Shown in pieces: positions 1 to 5,581 of a DNA stretch of 9,117 bases. Numbering within the stretch: position 1 is the first letter of the stretch; each line of letters starts with the position of its first letter. The stretch is from an uncultured Verrucomicrobiota bacterium (lineage in GTDB: Bacteria > Verrucomicrobiota > Verrucomicrobiia > Palsa-1439). Both the position numbers and the translations under genes were made by a program. The stretch spans positions 1-9,117 of the forward strand of contig CAIKBP010000176.1 in assembly GCA_903825695.1 (NCBI GenBank). Reading direction: 5' to 3'. The notes beneath the pieces are model-generated. The model ran no database searches and was not told where the DNA came from. It saw nothing but the letters and a program-made list of their open reading frames with translations.

Positions 1-392
1 AGTCTCCCGTTATTGGCGTCGGCATACATGGCGCAGGCAAGGCTGATCTGTTTGACATTGCTGAGGCATTGGGCTGCGCGCGCCTTTCCCCGTGCTTGAG
101 CAAGCGCTGGCAGCAGCATGGCTGCCATAATCGGGATCATTACCAGACTGATGGCACCTGTGATTAGCCCTCCGAGGGCTTGCCCTTGGCCGGTGATTTG
201 TCCGCCGGACTTGCCGATCTTGTTCAGCGCGACGATGCCAAAGACAATCGCCAGAACCGAGCCGACAACCGGCAGAATGCACGTAAGGCTGAGAATACCG
301 AATATCAAGCTCGCAACGGCAAGACCCGATGTTTTGGATGGCTTGTAAGACGACGGGGCAACTGATGAGACCAATGGCGGTTGTTCGTTCAT
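1..392 (-). CDS. DUF4190 / pseudopilin-like membrane protein, 3' end outside window
   Basis: This reading frame is open from an ATG at 392-390 to the left edge, giving 130 complete codons with the C-terminus missing. A strong AGGAGG ribosome site sits 8 nt upstream. Residues 1-20 are a Pro/Ser-rich cytoplasmic-looking lead (MNEQPPLVSSV). Residues about 21-82 resemble the DUF4190 fold: a hydrophobic segment (GLAVASLIFGILSLTCILPVV), a second one (GSVLAIVFGIVAL), then NKIGKSGGQITGQGQALGG. A third hydrophobic stretch follows at about 78-98. Residues 95-130 (PALAQARGKARAAQC, then NVKQISLACAMYADANNGR) match the post-helix part of the DUF1559/H-X9-DG pseudopilin-like proteins abundant in Planctomycetes and Verrucomicrobia. 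No prepilin-peptidase GFTLVE site is seen, so it is probably a membrane-anchored protein rather than a processed pilin. It is a tandem paralogue of the gene at 572-1030. Function unknown; the family match is from memory of motif patterns. Confidence 0.75.
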   Translation of the reverse strand, partial: MNEQPPLVSSVAPSSYKPSKTSGLAVASLIFGILSLTCILPVVGSVLAIVFGIVALNKIGKSGGQITGQGQALGGLITGAISLVMIPIMAAMLLPALAQARGKARAAQCLSNVKQISLACAMYADANNGR

Positions 393-400
393 TGTAAATG

Positions 401-406
401 CCTCCT
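401..406 (-). promoter_or_regulatory. Ribosome binding site of the leftmost gene
   Basis: The + strand reads cctcct, which is AGGAGG on the coding strand, 8 nt before the ATG at 392-390. It is a full Shine-Dalgarno match and fixes this start codon even though the gene's 3' end is missing. Confidence 0.8.
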
Positions 407-425
407 GTGTGGACGAAGATCTTTC

Positions 426-455
426 ATATCAAATTCTTTTTCTCTGCAACAGCAC
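426..455 (-). repeat. 30-bp duplicated copy of the methyltransferase gene's 3' end
   Basis: Read on the - strand, this segment would encode VLLQRKRI followed by TGA. It aligns without gaps, 25 of 30 bases identical, to 1065-1094, which carries the true end of the methyltransferase (VLVQKKGI, TGA). Each copy lies a little over 30 bp upstream of one of the two paralogous membrane-protein genes. The copy is therefore best explained as a remnant carried along when the paralogous gene was duplicated. The rest of 393-571 shows no convincing gene; beyond about 456 the similarity to the methyltransferase gene fades. Confidence 0.65.
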
Positions 456-571
456 AACATGCCATCGTTGCCAGCATCGCTCACCTTGGTATGGATCTTG
501 ACCTTATCTACGGGCGTGCGAACAGGATAACTGCAAAAGGCAAAGGCGGAAAGGGTAAAGCAGGCCCGTGA

Positions 572-1030
572 CTAATCTTTCCGCTGTTCGACGTGACCGT
601 CGTTGTACAAGAGAGTACGCTTTCCGCGGTGGCTGGCTTCGATCTCTCGGAGAATGATGACGTCGGGGTTGCTCTGCCAAAGATTGTTCGCTCCAGTGAA
701 CGCGTAGCTGTAGTGCGTTTGGTCTTTGGCTGACAGACAGACGAAGGGCTTGGTGCTCTTGGTATACGGTTTTAAATCATCCAGTGTTCGCGGCAGTCTC
801 CCGCCATTGTCTTTGGCATACATTGCACACGCTAAGCTGATAGTTTTCACGTCGTTAAGGCAGCAGACAGCACGGGCTCTTTCCATCCATGATGGTTCGC
901 GCCAAGGGAGAAGCAAGATATAAGCAAGGCCAAGAATAACGAGCACCAAGCCGATAATGGCCAAGCGCGATGTCCTTGGAGGTTTGGCGGGCGGTTGCAC
1001 AGATGAAATCACCGGCGGCAGTTCATTCAT
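572..1030 (-). CDS. Single-pass membrane protein with H-X9-DG C-terminus
   Basis: A 152-residue protein starting at an ATG at 1030-1028, with GAGGAG 9 nt upstream. Residues 1-21 are a Pro-rich cytoplasmic lead (MNELPPVISSV). Residues about 22-43 form one hydrophobic membrane helix. Residues 49-80 (MERARAVCCLNDVKTISLACAMYAKDNGGRLP) match the corresponding part of DUF1559-like pseudopilin proteins. The C-terminus contains His134, nine residues, then Asp144-Gly145 followed by HVE: a literal H-X9-DG motif, as in the prepilin-processing-associated H-X9-DG domain common in Planctomycetes and Verrucomicrobia. Unlike the paralogue at 1-392 it has lost the two-helix DUF4190 part and has WREPSWMERAR in place of PALAQARGKAR. 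It starts 37 nt after the methyltransferase stop and is probably co-transcribed with it. Substrate and role are unknown. Confidence 0.8.
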   Translation of the reverse strand: MNELPPVISSVQPPAKPPRTSRLAIIGLVLVILGLAYILLLPWREPSWMERARAVCCLNDVKTISLACAMYAKDNGGRLPRTLDDLKPYTKSTKPFVCLSAKDQTHYSYAFTGANNLWQSNPDVIILREIEASHRGKRTLLYNDGHVEQRKD

Positions 1031-1039
1031 GGCAGTTTT

Positions 1040-1045
1040 CTCCTC
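1040..1045 (-). promoter_or_regulatory. Ribosome binding site of the H-X9-DG gene
   Basis: The + strand ctcctc is GAGGAG on the coding strand, 9 nt before the ATG at 1030-1028. It supports the chosen start and lies in the short gap after the methyltransferase stop codon. Confidence 0.7.
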
Positions 1046-1067
1046 GACTGGCTACCAGCGTCTTATA

Positions 1068-2168
1068 TCAGATTCCTTTCTTCTGCACCAGCACCTTGAA
1101 TGTGCGGCCCATGAGTTCGGGGTGGATGAGTTGATGGACGGATTGTCGTTCTTTGCTGGGCTGGCCCGCAGTGCGCGCAACGATTTCTGAGATTTCAGAT
1201 TCCCCGACCTGCAATAGGTAGTGCGATTGGTCGGTAAATAGCACTGGCTCCAGACCTAGCTTCTTTCCACATTCGATTAGCGAGGTGAACTCGACGTGAG
1301 CAGTGATGTCCTGTTCGCCAATGTGTTGGTACGGGTTATCGTTTCTGGTGTGGCGATGATAGCAGAGCAACGTGCCTTCCCGATGTTGCGGCGAGAAATA
1401 ATCTTCGCGCTCGTATCCGTAATCAATCGTCAATACAAAACCGCGTTGGAGCCGTTGCGCGATATCCTCCAACCAGTCGAGCGCACGGAGATTGATCTCG
1501 GTGGTGTAGCCTTCCATGAGATGAACCGGCAGATCGCGCAGATAGTCAGCAAGACGCGGTGTGGATAATGGGCCGAGCGCCTCGGCAAAATCTTCTGTCA
1601 CGTAGACTTCCTGCCACCGGCCTTGTACCACTCGCACCCGGTGCACCGGCAGGGCGTCGAGGAACTCATTGGAAAAAACGCAGCCGGCGATTTTTTCCGG
1701 AAGCAGGTTGCCGACTTCTATAACGCGGTAGTTCAAGTCAGGTGCGGCTGCCAGCACATCATCCCAGAGCTGTCCGCGATGGCCGCCGAATTCTACGACC
1801 TCAAACTCCGGCGGGTTCCTTAACTCTGTGCGAAACCGCTGAAATTGGCACGCGAGAATGCGGCCGAACAGCGGGCCGACACTTACGCTGGTAAAGTAAT
1901 CGCCTGCCTTGCCGATGCGCTGGCGCCTCGCGGTGTAGTACCCGTGCTGCGAATGGTACAACGCCAGTTCCATGAATCGCGTGAAGGTGATACGTCTCCC
2001 ACTCCGCTTGATTTCGGTGTGGATTTCTTCAATCAATGCTGGGTTGCCGTCCACGCCACTACGATAGTCGAGCAGCCGCCGGAGCAGAAGGGGAAATTGC
2101 GCTTGCAAGCGAAGTCGAATCTGATAATTTCTCTCAAGCTTCGGCGCGAACTGGTCTGTTCGTGCCAT
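1068..2168 (-). CDS. MidA/NDUFAF7-family SAM-dependent methyltransferase (COG1565)
   Basis: A 366-residue protein if started at the ATG at 2168-2166. Family landmarks in order: FMELALYHSQHGYY (about 65-78), KAGDYFTS (87-94), SAM-binding motif I EFGGHRGQ (126-133), VIEV (149-152), SNEFLDALPV (166-175), TIDYG (247-251), REGTLLCYHRH (263-273) and DITAHVEF (287-294). The mitochondrial member NDUFAF7 symmetrically dimethylates an arginine of the complex I subunit NDUFS2. Here the gene is divergent to nuoA, so a role in complex I assembly on NuoD is a reasonable inference. Oddities: motif I has His-Arg where the family usually has Gly-Arg (GGHRG for GAGRG), and the stretch between VIEV and SNEFLDALPV looks some 25 residues shorter than usual. 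No clear ribosome site precedes 2168. A GTG at 2054-2052 would give 328 residues and still keep every motif; an in-frame ATG at 2240 is less likely because it would overlap nuoA. Confidence 0.88.
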   Translation of the reverse strand: MARTDQFAPKLERNYQIRLRLQAQFPLLLRRLLDYRSGVDGNPALIEEIHTEIKRSGRRITFTRFMELALYHSQHGYYTARRQRIGKAGDYFTSVSVGPLFGRILACQFQRFRTELRNPPEFEVVEFGGHRGQLWDDVLAAAPDLNYRVIEVGNLLPEKIAGCVFSNEFLDALPVHRVRVVQGRWQEVYVTEDFAEALGPLSTPRLADYLRDLPVHLMEGYTTEINLRALDWLEDIAQRLQRGFVLTIDYGYEREDYFSPQHREGTLLCYHRHTRNDNPYQHIGEQDITAHVEFTSLIECGKKLGLEPVLFTDQSHYLLQVGESEISEIVARTAGQPSKERQSVHQLIHPELMGRTFKVLVQKKGI

Positions 2169-2185
2169 TATTTTGCGCAATTGAG

Positions 2186-2629
2186 ATGACTCTGGAACTA
2201 CAACAAGTTGTGCCTGTCGGACTATTGCTGCTTGTGGCAATTGCGTTCGCCCTCGGAATGCTGCTCACGCCGGTGATAATCGGCAAGAAACGTGTTCACA
2301 ACCCGGTGAAAGACAGTCCGTATGAATGCGGCATGCCCCCGATAGCCGGCGCCGAGACGCGGTTAAGCGTGAAGTTCTACCTTATCGCCATGCTATTCAT
2401 CATTTTCGACATCGAAGTCGTCTTTGTTCTGGGTTGGAGCGCGGTTTTCCGCGATTTGATCAGGCCGGTCAGCGAAGGCGGCATCGGGTTGAAGATGCTG
2501 CTGGGAGTGGTGGTCTTTCTGGCGCTTTTGGAGGTTGGGCACGTGTATGCATGGAAAAAAGGCGCGCTGGATTGGGCGCCGCGTCGCGGGAAAAAGGAAG
2601 CGGGAACGGCAAAGAGCGAAACGGCATGA
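2186..2629 (+). CDS. nuoA: NADH-quinone oxidoreductase subunit A
   Basis: A 147-residue membrane subunit of complex I, close to the usual family length. Three hydrophobic helices are visible at about 9-31, 63-85 and 101-121. The loop after the first holds [11 protein letters not shown] (39-49), whose SPYECG is the family signature, followed by [12 protein letters not shown] and FDIE (74-77), the conserved acidic pair at the membrane near the quinone chamber. The tail is a lysine-rich extension ([15 protein letters not shown]). NuoA sits at the junction between the hydrophilic arm and the proton-pumping arm with NuoH, NuoJ and NuoK. The ATG at 2186 starts just before the first helix. The ribosome site is weak, only a short TTGAG directly upstream. 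It is the first gene of the operon and overlaps nuoB by 4 nt. Confidence 0.95.
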   Translation: MTLELQQVVPVGLLLLVAIAFALGMLLTPVIIGKKRVHNPVKDSPYECGMPPIAGAETRLSVKFYLIAMLFIIFDIEVVFVLGWSAVFRDLIRPVSEGGIGLKMLLGVVVFLALLEVGHVYAWKKGALDWAPRRGKKEAGTAKSETA

Positions 2630-3225
2630 GCAAACGCATTGAGACTGCTGTTGACCCTAAGGTCGAAGGCCGCGATTTGATTGTGACGCGCGTGGACGCG
2701 GCGCTTGACTGGGTTCGCAAAAACTCCTGTTGGCCGATGCCGATGGGATTGGCCTGCTGCGCTATCGAATTGATGGCAGCTGGCGCAAGCCGGTTTGACA
2801 TCGCGCGGTTCGGCTCGGAAGTGATGAGGTTCTCGCCACGGCAGTCCGACTTGATGATTGTTGCTGGCACGTGTGTTTACAAGACGGCTGGGGTAGTCAA
2901 ACGAATTTGGGACCAGATGGCGCAGCCGAAATGGTGCATAGCGATGGGCGCATGCGCCAGCACCGGCGGGATGTATCGGAGCTACGCGGTGGTGCAAGGA
3001 GTTGATCATTTCCTGCCTGTGGATGTGTACATCTCCGGTTGTCCGCCGCGGCCTGAAGCATTGTTGGAGGGACTGATGGCGATCCAGCGGAAGATCGCGC
3101 AAGAACGCGCTATCAAGAGCATGAAAACCGGTGAGCAAGTGGTGCCCCTGTATCATAGACCGAAAGGCCCAATCATCATTCACGGCGAATACGCGCCGCC
3201 GTTCAAAGGCGAGTGGATTCGATGA
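2626..3225 (+). CDS. nuoB: NADH-quinone oxidoreductase subunit B
   Basis: A 199-residue subunit that binds the terminal [4Fe-4S] cluster N2, which passes electrons to quinone. The ligands are the tandem Cys44-Cys45 in GLACCAIE, Cys110 in MGACASTGG and Cys139 in SGCPPRPE. The quinone-pocket segment [26 protein letters not shown] (57-82) is intact. The start ATG at 2626 lies inside the nuoA stop as ATGA, a 4-nt overlap that suggests translational coupling. A C-terminal extension of about 40 residues ends [13 protein letters not shown]. NuoB packs against NuoD and NuoC in the hydrophilic arm. Confidence 0.97.
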   Translation: MSKRIETAVDPKVEGRDLIVTRVDAALDWVRKNSCWPMPMGLACCAIELMAAGASRFDIARFGSEVMRFSPRQSDLMIVAGTCVYKTAGVVKRIWDQMAQPKWCIAMGACASTGGMYRSYAVVQGVDHFLPVDVYISGCPPRPEALLEGLMAIQRKIAQERAIKSMKTGEQVVPLYHRPKGPIIIHGEYAPPFKGEWIR

Positions 3226-3854
3226 TTCCGCGGGAAACGGTCGGAAAACTCAGGGCGCGTTTCGGCGACGCGATTCAAAACCACGTGGAGTTTCGTGGAG
3301 AGGTCACGGTTTCGGTCGCGCGGGAGAAGATCGCGGGGATTTGCGGGTTCCTGAAAACGGAATGTGGCTTCGACATGCTCACCGACCTGGCAGGCGTGGA
3401 CAACTACGGTGACGACCCGCGTTATGAAGTGGATTATCTGCTGTACTCGTTCGCGCACAAAAGCCGGTTGCGGCTGAAGGTTGGCCTTCCCGAAGACGAC
3501 ATGGTTGTGGACTCGGTAACGAGCGTCTGGCGCGGCGCCGACTGGCATGAGCGCGAGGCATTCGACATGTTCGGCATCCGGTTCTGCGGCCATCCGAATC
3601 TGAAACGCATCCTGATGTGGGATGGTTATCCACACCACCCCTTGCGCAAGGATTTTCCGTTGGCGGGCATCCCGGCGGAATTGCCGGAAACCGCCATCGA
3701 CGCGGGCAAGGTCGAGCGCGCGCCAATGTTGGGCGGCCCATTCGTGCCGACAATCGGGACACGCAGTTCGGTGTTACGTGAACCACGGCAGGTGGACACA
3801 GTGGTTGAGAACATCGAACGGCTGAAGAATCCAAAGAAAAAAGAGCAGGTGTGA
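3222..3854 (+). CDS. nuoC: NADH-quinone oxidoreductase subunit C
   Basis: A 210-residue 30-kDa-type subunit that scaffolds NuoD and NuoB in the hydrophilic arm and carries no cofactor. The family signature is complete at 110-131, from ERE through DMFGIRF and GHPNLKRIL, followed by [10 protein letters not shown] (138-147). I chose the ATG at 3222 because it forms an ATGA overlap with the nuoB stop, the same arrangement as nuoA/nuoB. A GTG at 3213 would add only three residues (MDS). NuoC is separate from NuoD here, unlike the fused NuoCD of E. coli. The tail after residue 165 ([22 protein letters not shown], then a Lys-rich end) is an extension beyond the core fold. Confidence 0.95.
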   Translation: MIPRETVGKLRARFGDAIQNHVEFRGEVTVSVAREKIAGICGFLKTECGFDMLTDLAGVDNYGDDPRYEVDYLLYSFAHKSRLRLKVGLPEDDMVVDSVTSVWRGADWHEREAFDMFGIRFCGHPNLKRILMWDGYPHHPLRKDFPLAGIPAELPETAIDAGKVERAPMLGGPFVPTIGTRSSVLREPRQVDTVVENIERLKNPKKKEQV

Positions 3855-3904
3855 TTTTGCTGTAGCCGCAAAAGATTTATTGCGCGTAGAAAAGAACGAA
3901 CGAC

Positions 3905-5143
3905 ATGGCAACGCAACACGCAACAGAGTTGATCGAATCCGCAGCCCGCGCCCGGGATGCGATGGACGATGGACTGCGCGGCGAGAGGATGATCATCAAC
4001 ATGGGACCCTCGCACCCGAGCACGCACGGGGTGCTTCGGTTGGTGCTGGAGTTGGACGGCGAAGAGATCGTCAACGTATGGCCTGATATCGGCTATTTGC
4101 ATCGCGGCGACGAGAAGATTGCCGAGAACATTACTTATACTCAATTCATCCCGTACACGGACCGCCTTGATTACATCGCACCGTTTGCCAACAACGTCGC
4201 TTATGCCTATGCCGTGGAAAAACTATGCGGTATCGACGTGCCGACGCGCTGTCAATACATCCGGGTCATCTGCGCAGAACTCGCCCGTATAAGTTCGCAC
4301 CTCCTGAGTACCGGTTGTTTCGGCATGGACGTAGGTGCGATGACCGTTTTTCTGTACACATTTCGAGAGCGCGAAAAGATTCATGATTTGTGCGAATTGA
4401 TCTGTGGCGCACGATTCACCACCAGCTACACACGCGTTGGCGGTCTGGCCAACGACGTGCCTGCGGATCTCCTGCCGATGCTGCGGAAGTTTCTCAAGGA
4501 GTTCCCGGCAACTCTCGACGAGGTGGATAAGCTGCTTACTCGCAACAAGATTTTTATTGAACGCACCCGCGAGATCGGTGTGCTCACAAAAACAGACGCC
4601 ATCGACCTCGGTGTCACAGGGCCGATCCTGCGCGGTTCGGGCGTCGAGTGGGACATTCGTAAGGCGCATCCGTACGGTGGGTACGAGAATTTCAATTTCG
4701 ATATTCCGGTTGGCACGGTGGGCGACTGTTTCGACCGTTATCTCGTGCGCATGGAAGAAATGCGCCAGAGCGTGCGTATTCTTCAACAGGCGGCCGACAA
4801 CATGCCGGGTGGTCCGTGGAATTCATCCGATGCAAAGATCTTGCTGCCAAAGAAGAAAGCGGTACTGACGAAGATGGAGGAATTGATCCATCAGTTTATC
4901 AACGTGACCGAGGGCATTAACGCGCCCCCGGGCGAGGTGTATTTCTCGGCGGAGAACCCGAAGGGCGAACTCGGTTTTTACATCATCAGCAAGGGCGGCG
5001 GCGCGCCGCATCGTTTGAAGATCCGCGCGCCGTCGTTCGTGAACCTGCAAGCAGTGCCCGTGATTTCCAGGGGCCACATGATCAGCGATTTGGTGGCAAT
5101 TCTGGCAAGCATAGATTTCGTAATGGGAGAATGCGACCGGTAG
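3905..5143 (+). CDS. nuoD: NADH-quinone oxidoreductase subunit D
   Basis: A 412-residue 49-kDa-type subunit that forms most of the quinone-binding cavity next to cluster N2 and is related to [NiFe] hydrogenase large subunits. Visible landmarks: MGPSHPSTHGVLRL with His37 and His41, the IGYLHRGDEK loop with Arg67, YTDRLDY ending in Tyr90, RGSGVEWDIRKAHPY, DRYLVRMEEMRQSVRI and the C-terminal FVMGECDR, equivalent to the family's usual FGEVDR end. Arg67 aligns with the arginine of human NDUFS2 that NDUFAF7 dimethylates, and an NDUFAF7-family gene sits upstream. A 50-nt gap separates it from nuoC, with only a weak purine-rich ribosome site (AAAAGAACGAA). Its TAG stop is also the first three bases of the inverted repeat around the next gene, yet the protein end looks intact. 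Confidence 0.97.
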   Translation: MATQHATELIESAARARDAMDDGLRGERMIINMGPSHPSTHGVLRLVLELDGEEIVNVWPDIGYLHRGDEKIAENITYTQFIPYTDRLDYIAPFANNVAYAYAVEKLCGIDVPTRCQYIRVICAELARISSHLLSTGCFGMDVGAMTVFLYTFREREKIHDLCELICGARFTTSYTRVGGLANDVPADLLPMLRKFLKEFPATLDEVDKLLTRNKIFIERTREIGVLTKTDAIDLGVTGPILRGSGVEWDIRKAHPYGGYENFNFDIPVGTVGDCFDRYLVRMEEMRQSVRILQQAADNMPGGPWNSSDAKILLPKKKAVLTKMEELIHQFINVTEGINAPPGEVYFSAENPKGELGFYIISKGGGAPHRLKIRAPSFVNLQAVPVISRGHMISDLVAILASIDFVMGECDR

Positions 5144-5171
5144 CCACGAATCCACACGAATGAACACAAAT
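5141..5171 (+). repeat. Left inverted arm of the GxxExxY cassette
   Basis: Begins TAGCCACGAATCCACACGAA and ends in CACAAAT. The first three bases are the nuoD stop codon, and bases 5160-5162 are the ATG of the GxxExxY gene, so its first residues (MNTN) are written by the repeat. It pairs with 5551-5581 at 27 of 31 positions. Confidence 0.85.
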
Positions 5172-5540
5172 AAGGAATTGATTCATGGCGACTTGGTCGG
5201 CGGCATCGTGGGCGCGGCGTTTGAAGTGCATAACGTGCTCGGATACGGATTTCTGGAGAAGGTGTATGAGAACGCGTTGCTGGTGGAGTTGGCCAAGTGC
5301 GGCCTCGGAGTGGAGGCACAGACGCAACTGAAGGTGCAGTACAAGGAGGCCATAGTGGGCGACTACGTGGCCGACTTGGTCGTTGATGAGAAGGTGATCG
5401 TTGAGTTGAAAGCAGAAGATACATACAACAAACAGCACGAGGCCCAGTTGCTCAATTATCTGAAAGCAACCGGGCTGAAGGTCGGCGTGTTGATCAATTT
5501 CGGGAGGACGAAGTGCGAATTCAAACGGCTGGTCATGTGA
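5160..5540 (+). CDS. GxxExxY family protein (PD-(D/E)XK nuclease-like fold)
   Basis: A 126-residue protein with the family-naming motif G30-FL-E33-KV-Y36 after IVGAAFEVHNVLGYG. A putative PD-(D/E)XK core follows: Asp72 in YVADLVV, then Glu82 and Lys84 in IVELKAED, and the family's QLLNYLKATGLKVGVLINFG (96-115). Length is typical of the family (about 125). The biochemical role of this family is not established; the fold assignment rests on the D...ExK spacing and on Pfam's placement of the family among PD-(D/E)XK proteins. The gene lies between nuoD and nuoEF on the same strand, has no plausible link to complex I, and lies inside inverted repeats that supply its start codon. No Shine-Dalgarno is visible ahead of the ATG at 5160, so translation may depend on coupling to nuoD, which ends 16 nt upstream. 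Confidence 0.9.
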   Translation: MNTNKELIHGDLVGGIVGAAFEVHNVLGYGFLEKVYENALLVELAKCGLGVEAQTQLKVQYKEAIVGDYVADLVVDEKVIVELKAEDTYNKQHEAQLLNYLKATGLKVGVLINFGRTKCEFKRLVM

Positions 5541-5550
5541 TGACCAGCCG
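5526..5550 (+). other. Perfect 11-bp hairpin spanning the GxxExxY stop codon
   Basis: Bases 5526-5536 and 5540-5550 are exact reverse complements (CGGCTGGTCAT / ATGACCAGCCG) around a 3-nt loop GTG. The TGA stop of the GxxExxY gene (5538-5540) lies in the loop and first stem base. The strong stem could pause or partly terminate transcription, or protect the upstream mRNA end, just before the nuoEF start 24 nt downstream. No T-run follows, so it is not a classical intrinsic terminator. Confidence 0.6.
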
Positions 5551-5581
5551 ATTCGTGAACATTCGTGTGTATTCGTGGCTA
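5551..5581 (-). repeat. Right inverted arm of the GxxExxY cassette
   Basis: The + strand reads three ATTCGTG blocks at 10-bp steps (5551, 5561, 5571) and ends ATTCGTGGCTA. It is the reverse complement of the left arm at 27 of 31 positions. The third GTG (5575-5577) is the best start codon for the nuoEF frame. Confidence 0.85.

Larger units (their letters stand above)
5141..5581. mobile_element. Inverted-repeat cassette carrying a GxxExxY gene, inserted between nuoD and nuoEF
   Basis: This is a 441-bp unit bounded by 31-nt imperfect inverted arms (5141-5171 and 5551-5581; 27 of 31 positions match when one is reversed). It contains one small gene and nothing else. Both arms have the pattern TAGCCACGAAT, one base, then CACACGAATG. 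The unit interrupts the otherwise tight nuo gene order without damaging either neighbour. The left end coincides with the nuoD stop codon and the right arm holds the probable nuoEF start codon. No transposase is present, so movement, if any, would depend on the encoded nuclease-fold protein or on enzymes elsewhere. Calling it a mobile element is inference; a target duplication cannot be resolved because the arm ends are themselves palindromic (TA). Confidence 0.5.

Noticed and set aside
500..571. Possible terminator hairpin (ACGGGC ... GCCCGT) downstream of the H-X9-DG gene
   Set aside because: Only about 6 bp of stem with a loop of nearly 50 nt and no T-run on the - strand.
2097..2128. Possible nuo promoter with GATAAT at 2123-2128
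   Set aside because: TTG-type -35 candidates give spacers of 14 or 20 bp, outside the usual 16-18, so the match is not better than chance.
2036..2185. Upstream in-frame start that would add 50 residues to NuoA
   Set aside because: The extra residues (MLGCRPRHYDSR...) overlap the methyltransferase coding region and do not resemble any NuoA N-terminus; ATG 2186 starts just before the first membrane helix.
3213..3221. GTG 3213 as the nuoC start
   Set aside because: It would add only MDS; the ATG at 3222 gives the ATGA overlap used at the nuoA/nuoB junction.
3855..3904. 50-nt gap between nuoC and nuoD as a promoter or repeat site
   Set aside because: No promoter-like pair or palindrome comparable to the other junction repeats was found; it looks like a plain spacer.
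5551..5581. Three ATTCGTG blocks at 10-bp steps as a CRISPR-like or iteron array
   Set aside because: The blocks are only 7 bp with 3-bp gaps and are mirrored in the left arm, so they are parts of an inverted repeat; no cas or replication gene is present.
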